A stretch of 64,000 nt of DNA from Trueperaceae bacterium (GTDB lineage Bacteria; Deinococcota; Deinococci; Deinococcales; Trueperaceae). Numbering within the stretch: position 1 is the stretch's first letter; each line of letters starts with the position of its first letter. The stretch lies in assembly GCA_023954415.1 (NCBI GenBank), contig JAMLIB010000006.1:124001-188000 (forward strand), in the 5' to 3' direction. This document shows positions 29,948 through 38,303 of the stretch, piece by piece. Position numbers and translations under genes: made by a program. Below the pieces are notes generated by a model. The model saw only the letters and a program-made list of their open reading frames with translations. It searched no databases and was not told the DNA's origin.

Positions 29948-31500
29948 GGCGACCCCGGCTCCCTACCGCTCCCGCGGGGCGCGGTGGCCAACGCCTCGGC
30001 CGTACCCGCCTCGGGCGCCGCGCCGGTGCCGACGGTCGCGAGCCACACGACGCACCGCTGGTCGCCGACGCAGCCGCTGCTGGCCACCAAGGTCCCGTCG
30101 GGGAGCGCCGGTACGAGCGAGAGGTAGAGGTCGGGGTAGGCGCCGACCTCGCCCGGTATGAGGTCCGCGACCTGGCCGGGGGCGAGGTCGGGCTGCGCGC
30201 CGAGACCCGTGACGTACACCGACGTCAGTGGCACGCTCGAGTCGTTACGTATAGAGCGGCCGAGGACCGCCAAAGGGGCGCCGACGGCGCGCGGGGGCAA
30301 GCGCACCGTGACGGAGCGCCACGCAGGCGACGGAACGGTCACCGCCAGGGCGCTGCCGGAGTAGGCCTGTGGGCGCACCGGCGCCGCCCCGGCCGGGAAG
30401 TCGAGCACCGCGCGCGGCAGCGTCAGGCTCTCGAGCGCCTCGTGCATGATGGCGAGCGGACCACCGACCTGCGCCAGCGCCACGGCGCCGACGTAAGGCG
30501 GCGGGGGTGGGCGCAGGGCCCGCCAGGCGCCGAAACCGCTGAAGGCCGCCACGATGACGGAGGCCAGCAGGCCGGGGGCCCCACCGAGTCTGATGGCTAC
30601 GAGCGCCAGTACCGCGTAGGCGACGGAGCCGATCAGGATGGCGCCGACCGGGGCCTGCCTGGGGGTGGCGACGAGGGGTTGCGCCAGCACCGCGGCCAGC
30701 AGTTGACCCGGCCTCCCGAGGTTGCCGGCGCCACCGATGGCCGCGACCGCGGCTTCGGTCACCGGCAGGTCCATGACGGCGACGCGGCCGGCGCCGAGCG
30801 TCGCCACGCCCGTCTGCGGCACGAGCGCGGCCAGCGGGCCGGCCAACGCGTCGCGTCCACCGGCCAGGACGACGGAAGCGCCCGCGACGGCGGCGGCCAC
30901 GACGGCGTCCACCGGCGCGGAGCCCTCGACCGTGAGGCTCCTGACGCCATCGAAAGCAGCCGGGGAGACCGGCAGGTCCGAGAGGGAGACCTCCACCACC
31001 CGCGCCCCGCCCCCGACCGCGTTGGCGATGGCGGCGCGCGAAGCCGGCCCGCGGGATGCCAGGACCAGGTCGAGCGGACGCCCGTCGGTCTCACGGCCCG
31101 CGAGGCTACCGCTGGCCACGACCCGCTCCGCGGTGGTCACCCGCCAACTGAGGCTGCGGAAAGGGGGGACGAACAGCTCCGTCTCGAACGCGTTCACCCC
31201 GCCGCCGCCCGACAGCTCGAAGGTGAGCTCGACGGGCACCTCGCCGTCTCGCAGCGTGCCGACGTCGAGCAGTAGCGCGAGCGTGCTCCTCGGCAGGTCG
31301 CGGGTCTCGACGCGCAGCATGTTCCAGGCACCGATCACGACCTCGTCGGCGATCCCGAGCGTGAACCCGACCGCCGTGCCCGCCGCCGACCCTACGCCGC
31401 AGGCGACCAGGCAGGCGAGGAGCGCGAGCAGGCGTGCCACCGCGGCGGCACGCGAGCGCCCGGCCGACACGATCAGGTGCATGGGCCTCGTCGCAGGCAT
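29944..31500 (-). CDS. Exported membrane-anchored protein, unknown function
   Basis: A 518-residue protein with a signal peptide or N-terminal anchor (ARLLALLACLVACGVGSAAG, about residues 22-41), an extracellular beta-rich domain (about 45-280), two central membrane segments (about 285-330), and a second beta-rich domain. I do not recognise the family. It opens a three-gene operon of membrane proteins joined by four-base overlaps. The start at 31500 is an estimate; TACGCT lies nine bases upstream. Confidence 0.75.
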   Translation of the reverse strand: MPATRPMHLIVSAGRSRAAAVARLLALLACLVACGVGSAAGTAVGFTLGIADEVVIGAWNMLRVETRDLPRSTLALLLDVGTLRDGEVPVELTFELSGGGGVNAFETELFVPPFRSLSWRVTTAERVVASGSLAGRETDGRPLDLVLASRGPASRAAIANAVGGGARVVEVSLSDLPVSPAAFDGVRSLTVEGSAPVDAVVAAAVAGASVVLAGGRDALAGPLAALVPQTGVATLGAGRVAVMDLPVTEAAVAAIGGAGNLGRPGQLLAAVLAQPLVATPRQAPVGAILIGSVAYAVLALVAIRLGGAPGLLASVIVAAFSGFGAWRALRPPPPPYVGAVALAQVGGPLAIMHEALESLTLPRAVLDFPAGAAPVRPQAYSGSALAVTVPSPAWRSVTVRLPPRAVGAPLAVLGRSIRNDSSVPLTSVYVTGLGAQPDLAPGQVADLIPGEVGAYPDLYLSLVPALPDGTLVASSGCVGDQRCVVWLATVGTGAAPEAGTAEALATAPRGSGREPGSP

Positions 31501-31584
31501 CCGGTCTCGAGCGTACACGGGCGCGGGGGCCGGGGGCGTCGCACGCTAGGCCCCCGCCCAGCCGGCGGCGGTGAGGGGACGAGG

Positions 31585-33165
31585 TCAGCGGCCGGCGAGC
31601 GCCGGGATGAACACGACGGCGCTCACGACCTTGCGCTCCGTCTTGCGGTTCACGACCTTGCCGTCGACGACGAGCGTGGTGCTGCTGCCGCTGTCGAAGC
31701 GCATCGCCCGGTCAGCGCCCAGCTCGAGGAAGAGCCGCACCAGGTCCTGCGCGCGCATGGTCTCGGCCACCACCAGGAGCGTCGTACCGTCGGGCATCAC
31801 CCCGATCGCAGCCTGCTGCGTGAGCCCGTCCAGGATCCGCTGTCCGCTCGCGAAACCTTCCGAGCTGGGCTCGTAAGCGGCCACGCCGTCCCTGACGAGG
31901 AGCGGGCCTGCCTCGACCGCGTAGGCGGCGGCCTGGAACCCGGTCGGCCGCAGGCTCGTGTCGATGCTCACGCGGTCGCCGGTATCGAGCAGGGCGAGCT
32001 CCCTGTTGGTCGCCGGGTAGGCGAGGGCGAGGCCGTCCTCGGGCACCAGGCGCGGTCCGATCTTGTTTTCCTCGACCACTCCGCCCTTGATGACGAGGAC
32101 GCCTTGGCTCGGGGTGCCGGCGAGCGCGCCCGCGGTGGTCGTGACGCTCACCCCGTCCCCGTTCGCGGTGCCGACGCGCAGCACGCCGCGCGACGTGGTG
32201 ATGAGGACGTCCGCGTCGAGCCGGTCGATGAGCGGGCCGCCTTGGACGCCGAACGCGACCCCGGCGCGCCCGCGGCTCGGCAGGGAGAGTAGCCCGTGGT
32301 CGATCTTCAGGAGGCCGATGGCGGCGTAGTCGCTCGTATCGAAGTAGCCGGCGTTGAGGGCGACCAGGGCGCCAGAGGCTAGCTCGGTGACGCTCATGGC
32401 CACGCGGCTCTCGCCGACGACGCGGAACTCACCGCTGCCGGGCGCGACGCTCACGAGGTGCACGACGCTCGGGCCCGAGTCGGCGAAGACCCGGTAACGC
32501 CTGTACGTCACGCCGGGCGCCACCTCGCTCTCCACCTCGACGAGCTGACTGAGGTCGCGTTGCGGCGTCACGTCGATCACCAGGCGCGGCGGGTCCTCCA
32601 GCGGGAAGGCGGCGTAGTCGAAGGCGGGGCCGGTGAGGCGCAAGCGCACGCCCTCGTCGACCGGGACGAGCTCCAGCTCGAGGCCCGCCACGTCCTCCGG
32701 CGTGCCGGCCGGCAAGAGCAGCCGTGGCAACCGCAGCTCCAGGGACGCCCCGGCGTCGCGCGACCCGCCCGTTCGCAGCCCTGCGAGGGCCGCGGGGGAG
32801 ACGCCGACGAAGTCCAGGACGATGCGCACCTCGGCGCCGCCGGAGTAGCGGATCCCGGCCAGGCGCGGCTCCGAGACGCCCAAGGCGTCCAGGACGCTCG
32901 CGTTGACGAGGACGTCGTCGCCGCGCAGCACGGGCGGGTCGGCGGTCAGGTTCGACAGCCAGCCGAGGCCGGCCACGTAGGTCTCACGGTAGGGTCCGTA
33001 GACGATCGACACGGCGTCGCCGTTGACGGTGGCGCTGGCGCCCGGGAGCGCGTAGTAGGCCGTCTGCTCGGAGGCCTGACCCCTGACGACGCCGCAGACC
33101 GCGAGGCCAACGAGGAGAGCGAGCGAGAGGAACGGCCTCACCAGGCCTTCGGGTACCGCCGACAT
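31585..33165 (-). CDS. Exported phosphodiester glycosidase-family protein with AMIN-like domain
   Basis: A 526-residue exported protein with a signal peptide (FLSLALLVGLAVCGVVRGQA). Residues about 70-210 contain an AMIN-like beta domain (LAGIRYSGGAEVRIVLDFVG), which in other proteins binds the cell envelope. The C-terminal 300 residues match the NAGPA-type phosphodiester glycosidase family (VALNAGYFD, FGVQGGPLID, AAIGVMPDGTTLLVVAE, RFDSGSSTTLVVDGKVVN), whose bacterial members act on envelope or exopolysaccharide glycans. The start at 33165 is preceded by an extended -10-like TGcGAGACT seven bases upstream. It follows the AroE-like gene. Confidence 0.85.
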   Translation of the reverse strand: MSAVPEGLVRPFLSLALLVGLAVCGVVRGQASEQTAYYALPGASATVNGDAVSIVYGPYRETYVAGLGWLSNLTADPPVLRGDDVLVNASVLDALGVSEPRLAGIRYSGGAEVRIVLDFVGVSPAALAGLRTGGSRDAGASLELRLPRLLLPAGTPEDVAGLELELVPVDEGVRLRLTGPAFDYAAFPLEDPPRLVIDVTPQRDLSQLVEVESEVAPGVTYRRYRVFADSGPSVVHLVSVAPGSGEFRVVGESRVAMSVTELASGALVALNAGYFDTSDYAAIGLLKIDHGLLSLPSRGRAGVAFGVQGGPLIDRLDADVLITTSRGVLRVGTANGDGVSVTTTAGALAGTPSQGVLVIKGGVVEENKIGPRLVPEDGLALAYPATNRELALLDTGDRVSIDTSLRPTGFQAAAYAVEAGPLLVRDGVAAYEPSSEGFASGQRILDGLTQQAAIGVMPDGTTLLVVAETMRAQDLVRLFLELGADRAMRFDSGSSTTLVVDGKVVNRKTERKVVSAVVFIPALAGR

Positions 33166-33250
33166 CCCACAGAGTCTCGCAGGCCGACGCGAGAAGTTCA
33201 TGAGCGGGGCGGAGGGCGCTCCGCGCGGGCTCGTGGAGGCCGTGCAGACC

Positions 33251-34030
33251 TTAAAGGCCGTGGAACAGGGTCAGGATCGGCTCGAGCCCGATGCCGCCAC
33301 CCAGGATCTGGCTGAGAGCCAACTCGAAGCGGTGGGCCTCCACGTCGCGGCGGTTGAACGTGAGGGCTCCGAGGGCGATGGCGCGACTGCGCAATGGGGA
33401 CACGCGGGGATCGGCGAGGTCGATGATCGTCAGGTGCGGCCCGACGAACTCCTCGGGCACCCGCGCATCCTCGTCGAGGCGCACCACGAGGTCCGCCCGC
33501 TCAAGGAGCGTGTTGCCGAGCGGGTCCTGGTAGGTGCGGGCGTAGAACGTGGCCCCGGCCGCCTGCGGTCGGGTGCGCTCGGCCACCACACGGTCCTGGG
33601 CCAACACGGCCAGCGAGGCGACCCCGAGGCGCGCGAGCTCGCGCACGACGGCGCGCGCTTCGGGGCCGGCCCCGAGCACGACGGCGTGCGCGCCGGCGGC
33701 GTGCCAGCGGCGCGCCGTGAGCATGGCGCTCAGCGCCCTCCCGAACGTGTGGTCGGCCATGATGCCGGCTTGCGTGACCGTCAGGGTGTCCGCCACGCCC
33801 AGGTCGTCCGCGTCCAAGGAGGCGCGGTTGGCGAGCACCTTCGCCTCGGCCTGCCTCGCGTCGTCGAGCACGAGGGCGCCGGCGAAGTCGAGCCGCGGGA
33901 GCGCCCGCACCAGCTCGCTCATCGAGCCGTCCGGCACCGGGTGAAGCATGAACCGGCCCGCCTCGTCGTGGAAGTCGCGGAGCGCGTGCTTGAGGGTGGC
34001 GTCATCCGAGACGAGGGCGACCAGGTGCAT
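33251..34030 (-). CDS. Rossmann-fold protein related to shikimate dehydrogenase, probably not AroE
   Basis: A 259-residue protein with the AroE two-domain layout: an N-terminal alpha/beta part and a nucleotide-binding domain with AVVLGAGPEARAVVRELARLG. The AroE catalytic lysine motif (NVTxPxK) and the GxNTDxxG motif are not recognisable; the second site reads DHTFGRALSAML. It is therefore likely a divergent relative with another substrate or none. TATCCT ends seven bases before the ATG at 34030, which excludes longer starts. It is divergent from thrS. Confidence 0.7.
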   Translation of the reverse strand: MHLVALVSDDATLKHALRDFHDEAGRFMLHPVPDGSMSELVRALPRLDFAGALVLDDARQAEAKVLANRASLDADDLGVADTLTVTQAGIMADHTFGRALSAMLTARRWHAAGAHAVVLGAGPEARAVVRELARLGVASLAVLAQDRVVAERTRPQAAGATFYARTYQDPLGNTLLERADLVVRLDEDARVPEEFVGPHLTIIDLADPRVSPLRSRAIALGALTFNRRDVEAHRFELALSQILGGGIGLEPILTLFHGL

Positions 34031-34037
34031 GAGGACG

Positions 34038-34043
34038 AGGATA
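34038..34043 (-). promoter_or_regulatory. -10 element of the AroE-like gene, leaderless layout
   Basis: TATCCT on the minus strand, seven bases before the ATG at 34030. It stands back to back with the TAACAT element of the thrS leader, 35 bases away. Confidence 0.6.
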
Positions 34044-34078
34044 CCAGGAAGACCACGAAGAGCACGCGCTGGTCGTGC

Positions 34079-34306
34079 TAACATCCTCACCATGTTGCCC
34101 GCAGCATCAGCCGACGCACCGCGGTTCCGGCAAGGATCCGGGCAAGCGCGCATGAGGCGAACGCGTCGCTGAAGCGACGTCTACCCATGCCAACCATAGG
34201 CCGTTCCTCGGACGGCCGCTCGACCAGCCAAAGCTAGACCCGCCACAGCCAAGAGTTCGCACGCGGGAGCTGGACCGCTCCAGCCGCGTAGAGACCCAGG
34301 TGAACC
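34079..34306 (+). promoter_or_regulatory. thrS promoter and structured leader
   Basis: A -10-like TAACAT (34079-34084) starts a leader of about 215 bases before thrS. It contains a 26-codon ORF beginning seven bases after the element, a hairpin CGTCGCT/AGCGACG (34164-34179) that straddles the stop codon of that ORF, and a second hairpin GGCCGT/ACGGCC (34199-34217). No T-box core motif is seen. The layout suggests control of thrS by translation or structure in the leader, which is inference. Confidence 0.5.
34092..34172 (+). CDS. Leaderless 26-codon upstream ORF before thrS
   Basis: ATG at 34092 lies exactly seven bases after TAACAT, the same spacing as in other genes here. The peptide begins MLPAASADAPRFRQ and ends in a very basic RMRRTRR. 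Its stop codon sits in the loop of a hairpin. It has only one threonine, so classical threonine attenuation is not evident. It could be a leader peptide or a chance ORF. Confidence 0.4.
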   Translation: MLPAASADAPRFRQGSGQARMRRTRR

Positions 34307-36304
34307 ATGTTCGTGTTCCTCCCAGACGGTAGACGCCTAGACGTGCCTGTCGGCGCCGACGCAGCGAGCGCCACAGGCGCGGACGTGGCGAGCGCCATCG
34401 GCCCCGGCCTCGCCAAGGCCGCGCTCGGCATCAAGGTCGACGGCAAGCTCTCCGACCTCCAGAGCGCGGTCCCCGAGGGCGCCAAGGTGGCCATCGTCAC
34501 CAAGAAGGACCCGGAGGCCGTCCTCCTCGCTCGCCATACGCTCGCCCACGTCATGGCGCAGGCCGTCCGCGAGCTGTTCGTCGCCGAGGGCTTCCCAGCC
34601 GCCTCCGTGAAGATGGGGGTGGGCCCCGTCATCGAGAACGGCTTCTACTACGACTTCGACCTCCCGCGCTCGCTGACTCCGGACGACCTGGAGGCCATCG
34701 AGGAGCGCATGCGGGCGATAGTCAAGGCCGACCTGCCGCTCGCGAAGTACGAGCTGCCGCGCGCCGACGCACTGCGGCGCTTCGAGGAGCAGGGCGACCC
34801 GTACAAGGTCGAGCTGATCACCGACCTGCCGGCCGACGAGCCGATCAGCTTCTACGAGCAGGGCGGCCAGGCGGGCTTCACGGACCTGTGCCGCGGCCCG
34901 CACGTGCCCCGGACCAGCGTCATCGCGCCGCACTTCAAGCTGATGAGCGTGGCCGGCGCCTACTGGCGCGGCGACGAGTCGCGGCCCATGCTGCAACGCA
35001 TCTACGGCGTGGCGTTCGCGACCAAGGAGGAGCTGGACCACCACCTCTGGCAGCTCGAGGAGGCGAAGAAGCGCGACCACCGCAAGCTGGGCGCCGAACT
35101 CGACATCTTCGTGATCGACGAGGACGTCGGTCCCGGCTTGCCGCTCTGGCTGCCGCGCGGCGCGATCATGGTCGAGGAGATCGAGCGCCTCGCCAAGGAG
35201 ACCGAGGAGGCGGCCGGCTACCAGCGCGTGCGCAGCCCGCACCTCACCAAGGAGCAGCTCTTCCTGAAGTCGGGCCACCTGCCTTACTACGCCGAGTCCA
35301 TGTACCCGCCGATGGTCTTCGAGGACGGTGACAAGTACTACGTCAAGCCGATGAACTGCCCGTTCCACCACAAGATCTACGCCGCCAGGCCGCATAGCTA
35401 CCGCGACCTGCCGCTGCGGCTCGCCGAGTACGGGACCTGCTACCGCTACGAGGACTCCGGCGCCCTCATGGGCCTGATGCGCGTGCGCTCCATGCAGATG
35501 AACGACGCGCACATCTACTGCACGGAAGGGCAGTTCGAGGAGGAGTTCCTCAAGGTCATCGACCTCTACACCCACTACTTCGAGCTCTTCGGGATCGACG
35601 ACTACCAGATGCGCCTCTCCAAGCATGCGCCGGAAGGCCTTGGCAAGAAGTACGTGAACGAGCCCGAGCTATGGGTCAAGACCGAGGCGATGGTGCGCGA
35701 CGCGCTCGTCAAGGCCGGCGTGCCGTTCGTGGAGGAGGAGGACGAGGCCGCGTTCTACGGGCCGAAGATCGACGTGCAGATCAAGAGCGTCATCGGTCGG
35801 GAGTTCACACTGGCGACCAACCAGGTCGACTTCGCGCAACCGGCGCGCTTCGAGCTCACCTACATCGACGAGAACAACGAGCGCAAGACCCCCCTGTGCC
35901 TGCATAGGGCGCCGCTCTCGACCCACGAGCGCCTCATCGGCTTCCTGATCGAGCATTTCGCCGGGCACTTCCCGGTATGGCTCGCGCCTGAGCAGGTGCG
36001 CATCGTCCCCATCGCCGACCGCCACGTCGAGTACGCGCGTGGGCTCCAGGAGCGGCTGACCACTGCCGGGCTACGCGGCCGGGTCGACGACAGCAACGAG
36101 CGCATGAACGCCAAGATCCGCGACGCGGAGCTCTACAAGGTGCCTTACATCGTGGTGGTGGGCGACAAGGAAGCGGCGGCGGACGAGGTGTCGTTCCGGA
36201 GCAAGCAGGAGCCGGACCGGCAGGCGGTGAGCGCGGAGGCTTTCATCGCGCACCTGAAGGACGCCCACGCGCGGCGGCTCCTGAAGGTGAGCCCGCTCGG
36301 CTGA
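34307..36304 (+). CDS. thrS: Threonyl-tRNA synthetase
   Basis: A 665-residue class II synthetase. An N-terminal TGS domain (about 1-65) precedes the editing domain with HTLAHVMAQAV (first zinc-type histidine pair) and LCRGPHVPRTS. The catalytic core carries motif 2 (YRYEDSGALMGLMRVRSMQ), zinc ligand Cys in VKPMNCPFHHKIY, and motif 3 near LHRAPLSTHERLIGFL; the anticodon-binding domain follows. AGGTGA precedes the ATG. A bidirectional hairpin follows the gene. Confidence 0.97.
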   Translation: MFVFLPDGRRLDVPVGADAASATGADVASAIGPGLAKAALGIKVDGKLSDLQSAVPEGAKVAIVTKKDPEAVLLARHTLAHVMAQAVRELFVAEGFPAASVKMGVGPVIENGFYYDFDLPRSLTPDDLEAIEERMRAIVKADLPLAKYELPRADALRRFEEQGDPYKVELITDLPADEPISFYEQGGQAGFTDLCRGPHVPRTSVIAPHFKLMSVAGAYWRGDESRPMLQRIYGVAFATKEELDHHLWQLEEAKKRDHRKLGAELDIFVIDEDVGPGLPLWLPRGAIMVEEIERLAKETEEAAGYQRVRSPHLTKEQLFLKSGHLPYYAESMYPPMVFEDGDKYYVKPMNCPFHHKIYAARPHSYRDLPLRLAEYGTCYRYEDSGALMGLMRVRSMQMNDAHIYCTEGQFEEEFLKVIDLYTHYFELFGIDDYQMRLSKHAPEGLGKKYVNEPELWVKTEAMVRDALVKAGVPFVEEEDEAAFYGPKIDVQIKSVIGREFTLATNQVDFAQPARFELTYIDENNERKTPLCLHRAPLSTHERLIGFLIEHFAGHFPVWLAPEQVRIVPIADRHVEYARGLQERLTTAGLRGRVDDSNERMNAKIRDAELYKVPYIVVVGDKEAAADEVSFRSKQEPDRQAVSAEAFIAHLKDAHARRLLKVSPLG

Positions 36305-36349
36305 GCCGGAAGCGGCGACGGGTCGCCAAGGCCGCCGGACGGTAACGGC

Positions 36350-36380
36350 TTCGGGCCGCGGTGAGTGACCGCGGCCCGAA
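36350..36380. terminator. Bidirectional terminator hairpin between thrS and ppi
   Basis: A perfect 13-base stem, TTCGGGCCGCGGT (36350-36362) and ACCGCGGCCCGAA (36368-36380), with a five-base loop between convergent genes. The outer base pairs are T-A, so there is a minimal T-stretch on both strands. Confidence 0.7.
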
Positions 36381-36405
36381 ATGCACTCGGTGGAGCAGGA
36401 ACGTC

Positions 36406-36984
36406 TCAGCGCGCGTAGATCTCGACCTTCTCCATGACGTCCGGCTGCGCGCCGCCGCGCCTGCCCGGGTCGATGCGCTGGATGCGGTCGAGCACGTCGG
36501 CCCCGCTGACGACCTTGCCGAAGACGCTGTGCTTGCCGTCGAGCCAAGGGGTGTCGACGAACGTGATGAAGAACTGCGACCCGTTCGTGCCCTCGCCCCT
36601 AGGGCCTGGGCCGGCGTTGGCCATGCTCAGGACGCCCACGCCGCGGTGCCGGAGGTCGGGGTGGAACTCGTCGGCGAAGGTGTAGCCGGGGCCGCCCGTG
36701 CCGGTGCCGGTCGGGTCGCCGGTCTGGGCCATGAAGTCCTCGAGCACGCGGTGGAACACCACGCCGTCGTAGTAGTGGTTCAGGGCCAGGAAGACGAAGT
36801 TGTTGACCGTGCGCGGCGCCTTGTCGGCGTAGAGCTCGAGGACGACGTCGCCCTTGTTCGTCTTGACGGCGGCGCGGTACTCCTTGCCAGCCTGGTCGAG
36901 GACCTGCTGGGCCGCCGGGAATCGCGTCTGGCGCTCGGTGGAGAGGGGGGCGACGGGTTGGAAACCTGCGAGTGGGTCTGACAT
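36406..36984 (-). CDS. Cytosolic cyclophilin-type peptidyl-prolyl isomerase
   Basis: A 192-residue cyclophilin that catalyses proline cis-trans isomerisation. Conserved active-site stretches are [19 protein letters not shown] (catalytic Arg in FHR), [22 protein letters not shown] and the preceding [15 protein letters not shown]. There is no signal peptide. The ATG at 36984 follows GAAGGGAAG; 15 codons of upstream frame are dropped. Its paralogue, an exported form, is the next gene upstream on the same strand. Confidence 0.93.
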   Translation of the reverse strand: MSDPLAGFQPVAPLSTERQTRFPAAQQVLDQAGKEYRAAVKTNKGDVVLELYADKAPRTVNNFVFLALNHYYDGVVFHRVLEDFMAQTGDPTGTGTGGPGYTFADEFHPDLRHRGVGVLSMANAGPGPRGEGTNGSQFFITFVDTPWLDGKHSVFGKVVSGADVLDRIQRIDPGRRGGAQPDVMEKVEIYAR

Positions 36985-37061
36985 CGTTCTTCCCTTCGGT
37001 GTCTTCTCGGTGTGTTCAGCGTTGCTCACGAACAGCCGGGCTCGTTAGCGGGGGGGGCGCG

Positions 37062-38153
37062 TCAGCGCTGGCGCGCGGCTATCACGACGGTGAGTAGTTC
37101 GTCAGGTGCCGGCCAGAAGCCGAACGCCTGGTTGCCGCCTGCCGTTCCGACGACGGCGGTCTGGCCCGCGACCGCGAACGTCTGGCCCGCGAGCGGCAGG
37201 GCGCCCAGGAGCGCTTCGATCGCGTCCGAGACCTTCTCGTCGTCCGCTCCGGGGATGTCGACGCCTTGTTCTCTCAACTGCGCGAGCGTGTCGTCGAAGA
37301 ACGCGATGGCGGACGGCGTGTTCGGATCGATCCTGGTGATCTCGTCGAGCACGGGGTCGCCGGCTACGACGCGGCCGAAGATGGTGTGGTTGCCGTCGAG
37401 CCACGGCGTGGGCTCGAACGTCAGGAAGAACTGGGAGCCGTTCGTGCCGTTGCCTTGGGCGTCCTTGCCGGCGTTGGCCATCGCGAGCACGCCGCGGGCG
37501 TCGAAGGAGAGCTCCGGCGCGATCTCGTCGTCGAAAGCGTAGCCAGGCCCACCCCTGCCGGTGCCGGTCGGGTCGCCGGTCTGGGCCATGAACCCCTCGA
37601 GCACGCGGTGGAACGGCACGCCGTCGTAGTAGTGGTTGAGCGCCAGGAAGGCGAAGTTGTTGACGGTCTGCGGGGCGGCGTCCTCGAAGAGGTCGACGGT
37701 GATGTCGCCTCGGTTCGTGCGCAGCACGGCCGCGTACTCCAGGCCGGCGTCCAGCACCTGGCGGGGGGCGTCGAAGGCCTGGACAGGAGCCTCGCTCAGG
37801 TAGTCGACCTGCGTGTAGCCGTCCGGCAGCGCGACGGGGGCGAGCGGACCGGCCGCCGTGGCGTCCCCGTCCACACCCTGGTCCTCACCGGCTTCGGCCT
37901 CAGGTTCGGCGCCGTCCGGCACGGACGCCTGCCCTTCTTCCCCGACCTCCGGCGAGTCGGGGGAGGCCTCGGCGACGGCGGGGGCCTCCTCGACGGGCGC
38001 CTCCGGCGTGGCGGGCGTGGGCGAAGCGCTCACGGATGCGCCGGCGGCGTCGCTCGGTACCGAGCCGTTCGGGGTCGAGCGCTCTCTCGCCAGCCAGAAG
38101 CCGCTACCGACGATGATGACCGCCAGGACTACCAGCGCGGCTACGCGCGTCAT
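37062..38153 (-). CDS. Exported or membrane-anchored cyclophilin-type peptidyl-prolyl isomerase
   Basis: A 363-residue protein with an N-terminal membrane segment (AALVVLAVIIVGSGFWLA, residues 5-22), about 90 residues of acidic Pro/Ala/Glu-rich linker, and a C-terminal cyclophilin domain ([41 protein letters not shown]). A segment of about 60 extra residues (NTPSAIAFFDDTLAQLREQG onward) extends the domain. It probably folds proteins outside the cytoplasm. The ATG at 38153 overlaps the stop codon of a tiny upstream ORF (ATGA). Confidence 0.92.
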   Translation of the reverse strand: MTRVAALVVLAVIIVGSGFWLARERSTPNGSVPSDAAGASVSASPTPATPEAPVEEAPAVAEASPDSPEVGEEGQASVPDGAEPEAEAGEDQGVDGDATAAGPLAPVALPDGYTQVDYLSEAPVQAFDAPRQVLDAGLEYAAVLRTNRGDITVDLFEDAAPQTVNNFAFLALNHYYDGVPFHRVLEGFMAQTGDPTGTGRGGPGYAFDDEIAPELSFDARGVLAMANAGKDAQGNGTNGSQFFLTFEPTPWLDGNHTIFGRVVAGDPVLDEITRIDPNTPSAIAFFDDTLAQLREQGVDIPGADDEKVSDAIEALLGALPLAGQTFAVAGQTAVVGTAGGNQAFGFWPAPDELLTVVIAARQR

Positions 38154-38203
38154 GGCCGCCTCGGTTGGAGGCGGCGCGTTGGGATGATGGGAGCTCCGTT
38201 CAT
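38150..38203 (-). CDS. 17-residue upstream ORF coupled to the exported cyclophilin
   Basis: ATG at 38203 is eight bases after TACACT (38212-38217), close to the leaderless arrangement. The peptide MNGAPIIPTRRLQPRRP ends with TGA overlapping the ATG of the cyclophilin gene. Terminating ribosomes could re-initiate there, since the cyclophilin itself has only a weak ribosome site. Whether the peptide matters is unknown. Confidence 0.4.
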   Translation of the reverse strand: MNGAPIIPTRRLQPRRP

Positions 38204-38303
38204 GACCAGGCAGTGTAACGGTTGGCCGGATGAGAGCGGGTACCGTCGGTGGCGACGACCGCGCAAGAACCCCGTTAGAGCACGTGAGTATCGTATGAGA
38301 CAT

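Noticed and set aside
34173-34306. T-box riboswitch upstream of thrS
   Set aside because: No T-box core sequence or specifier-type long stem is seen; only two short hairpins.
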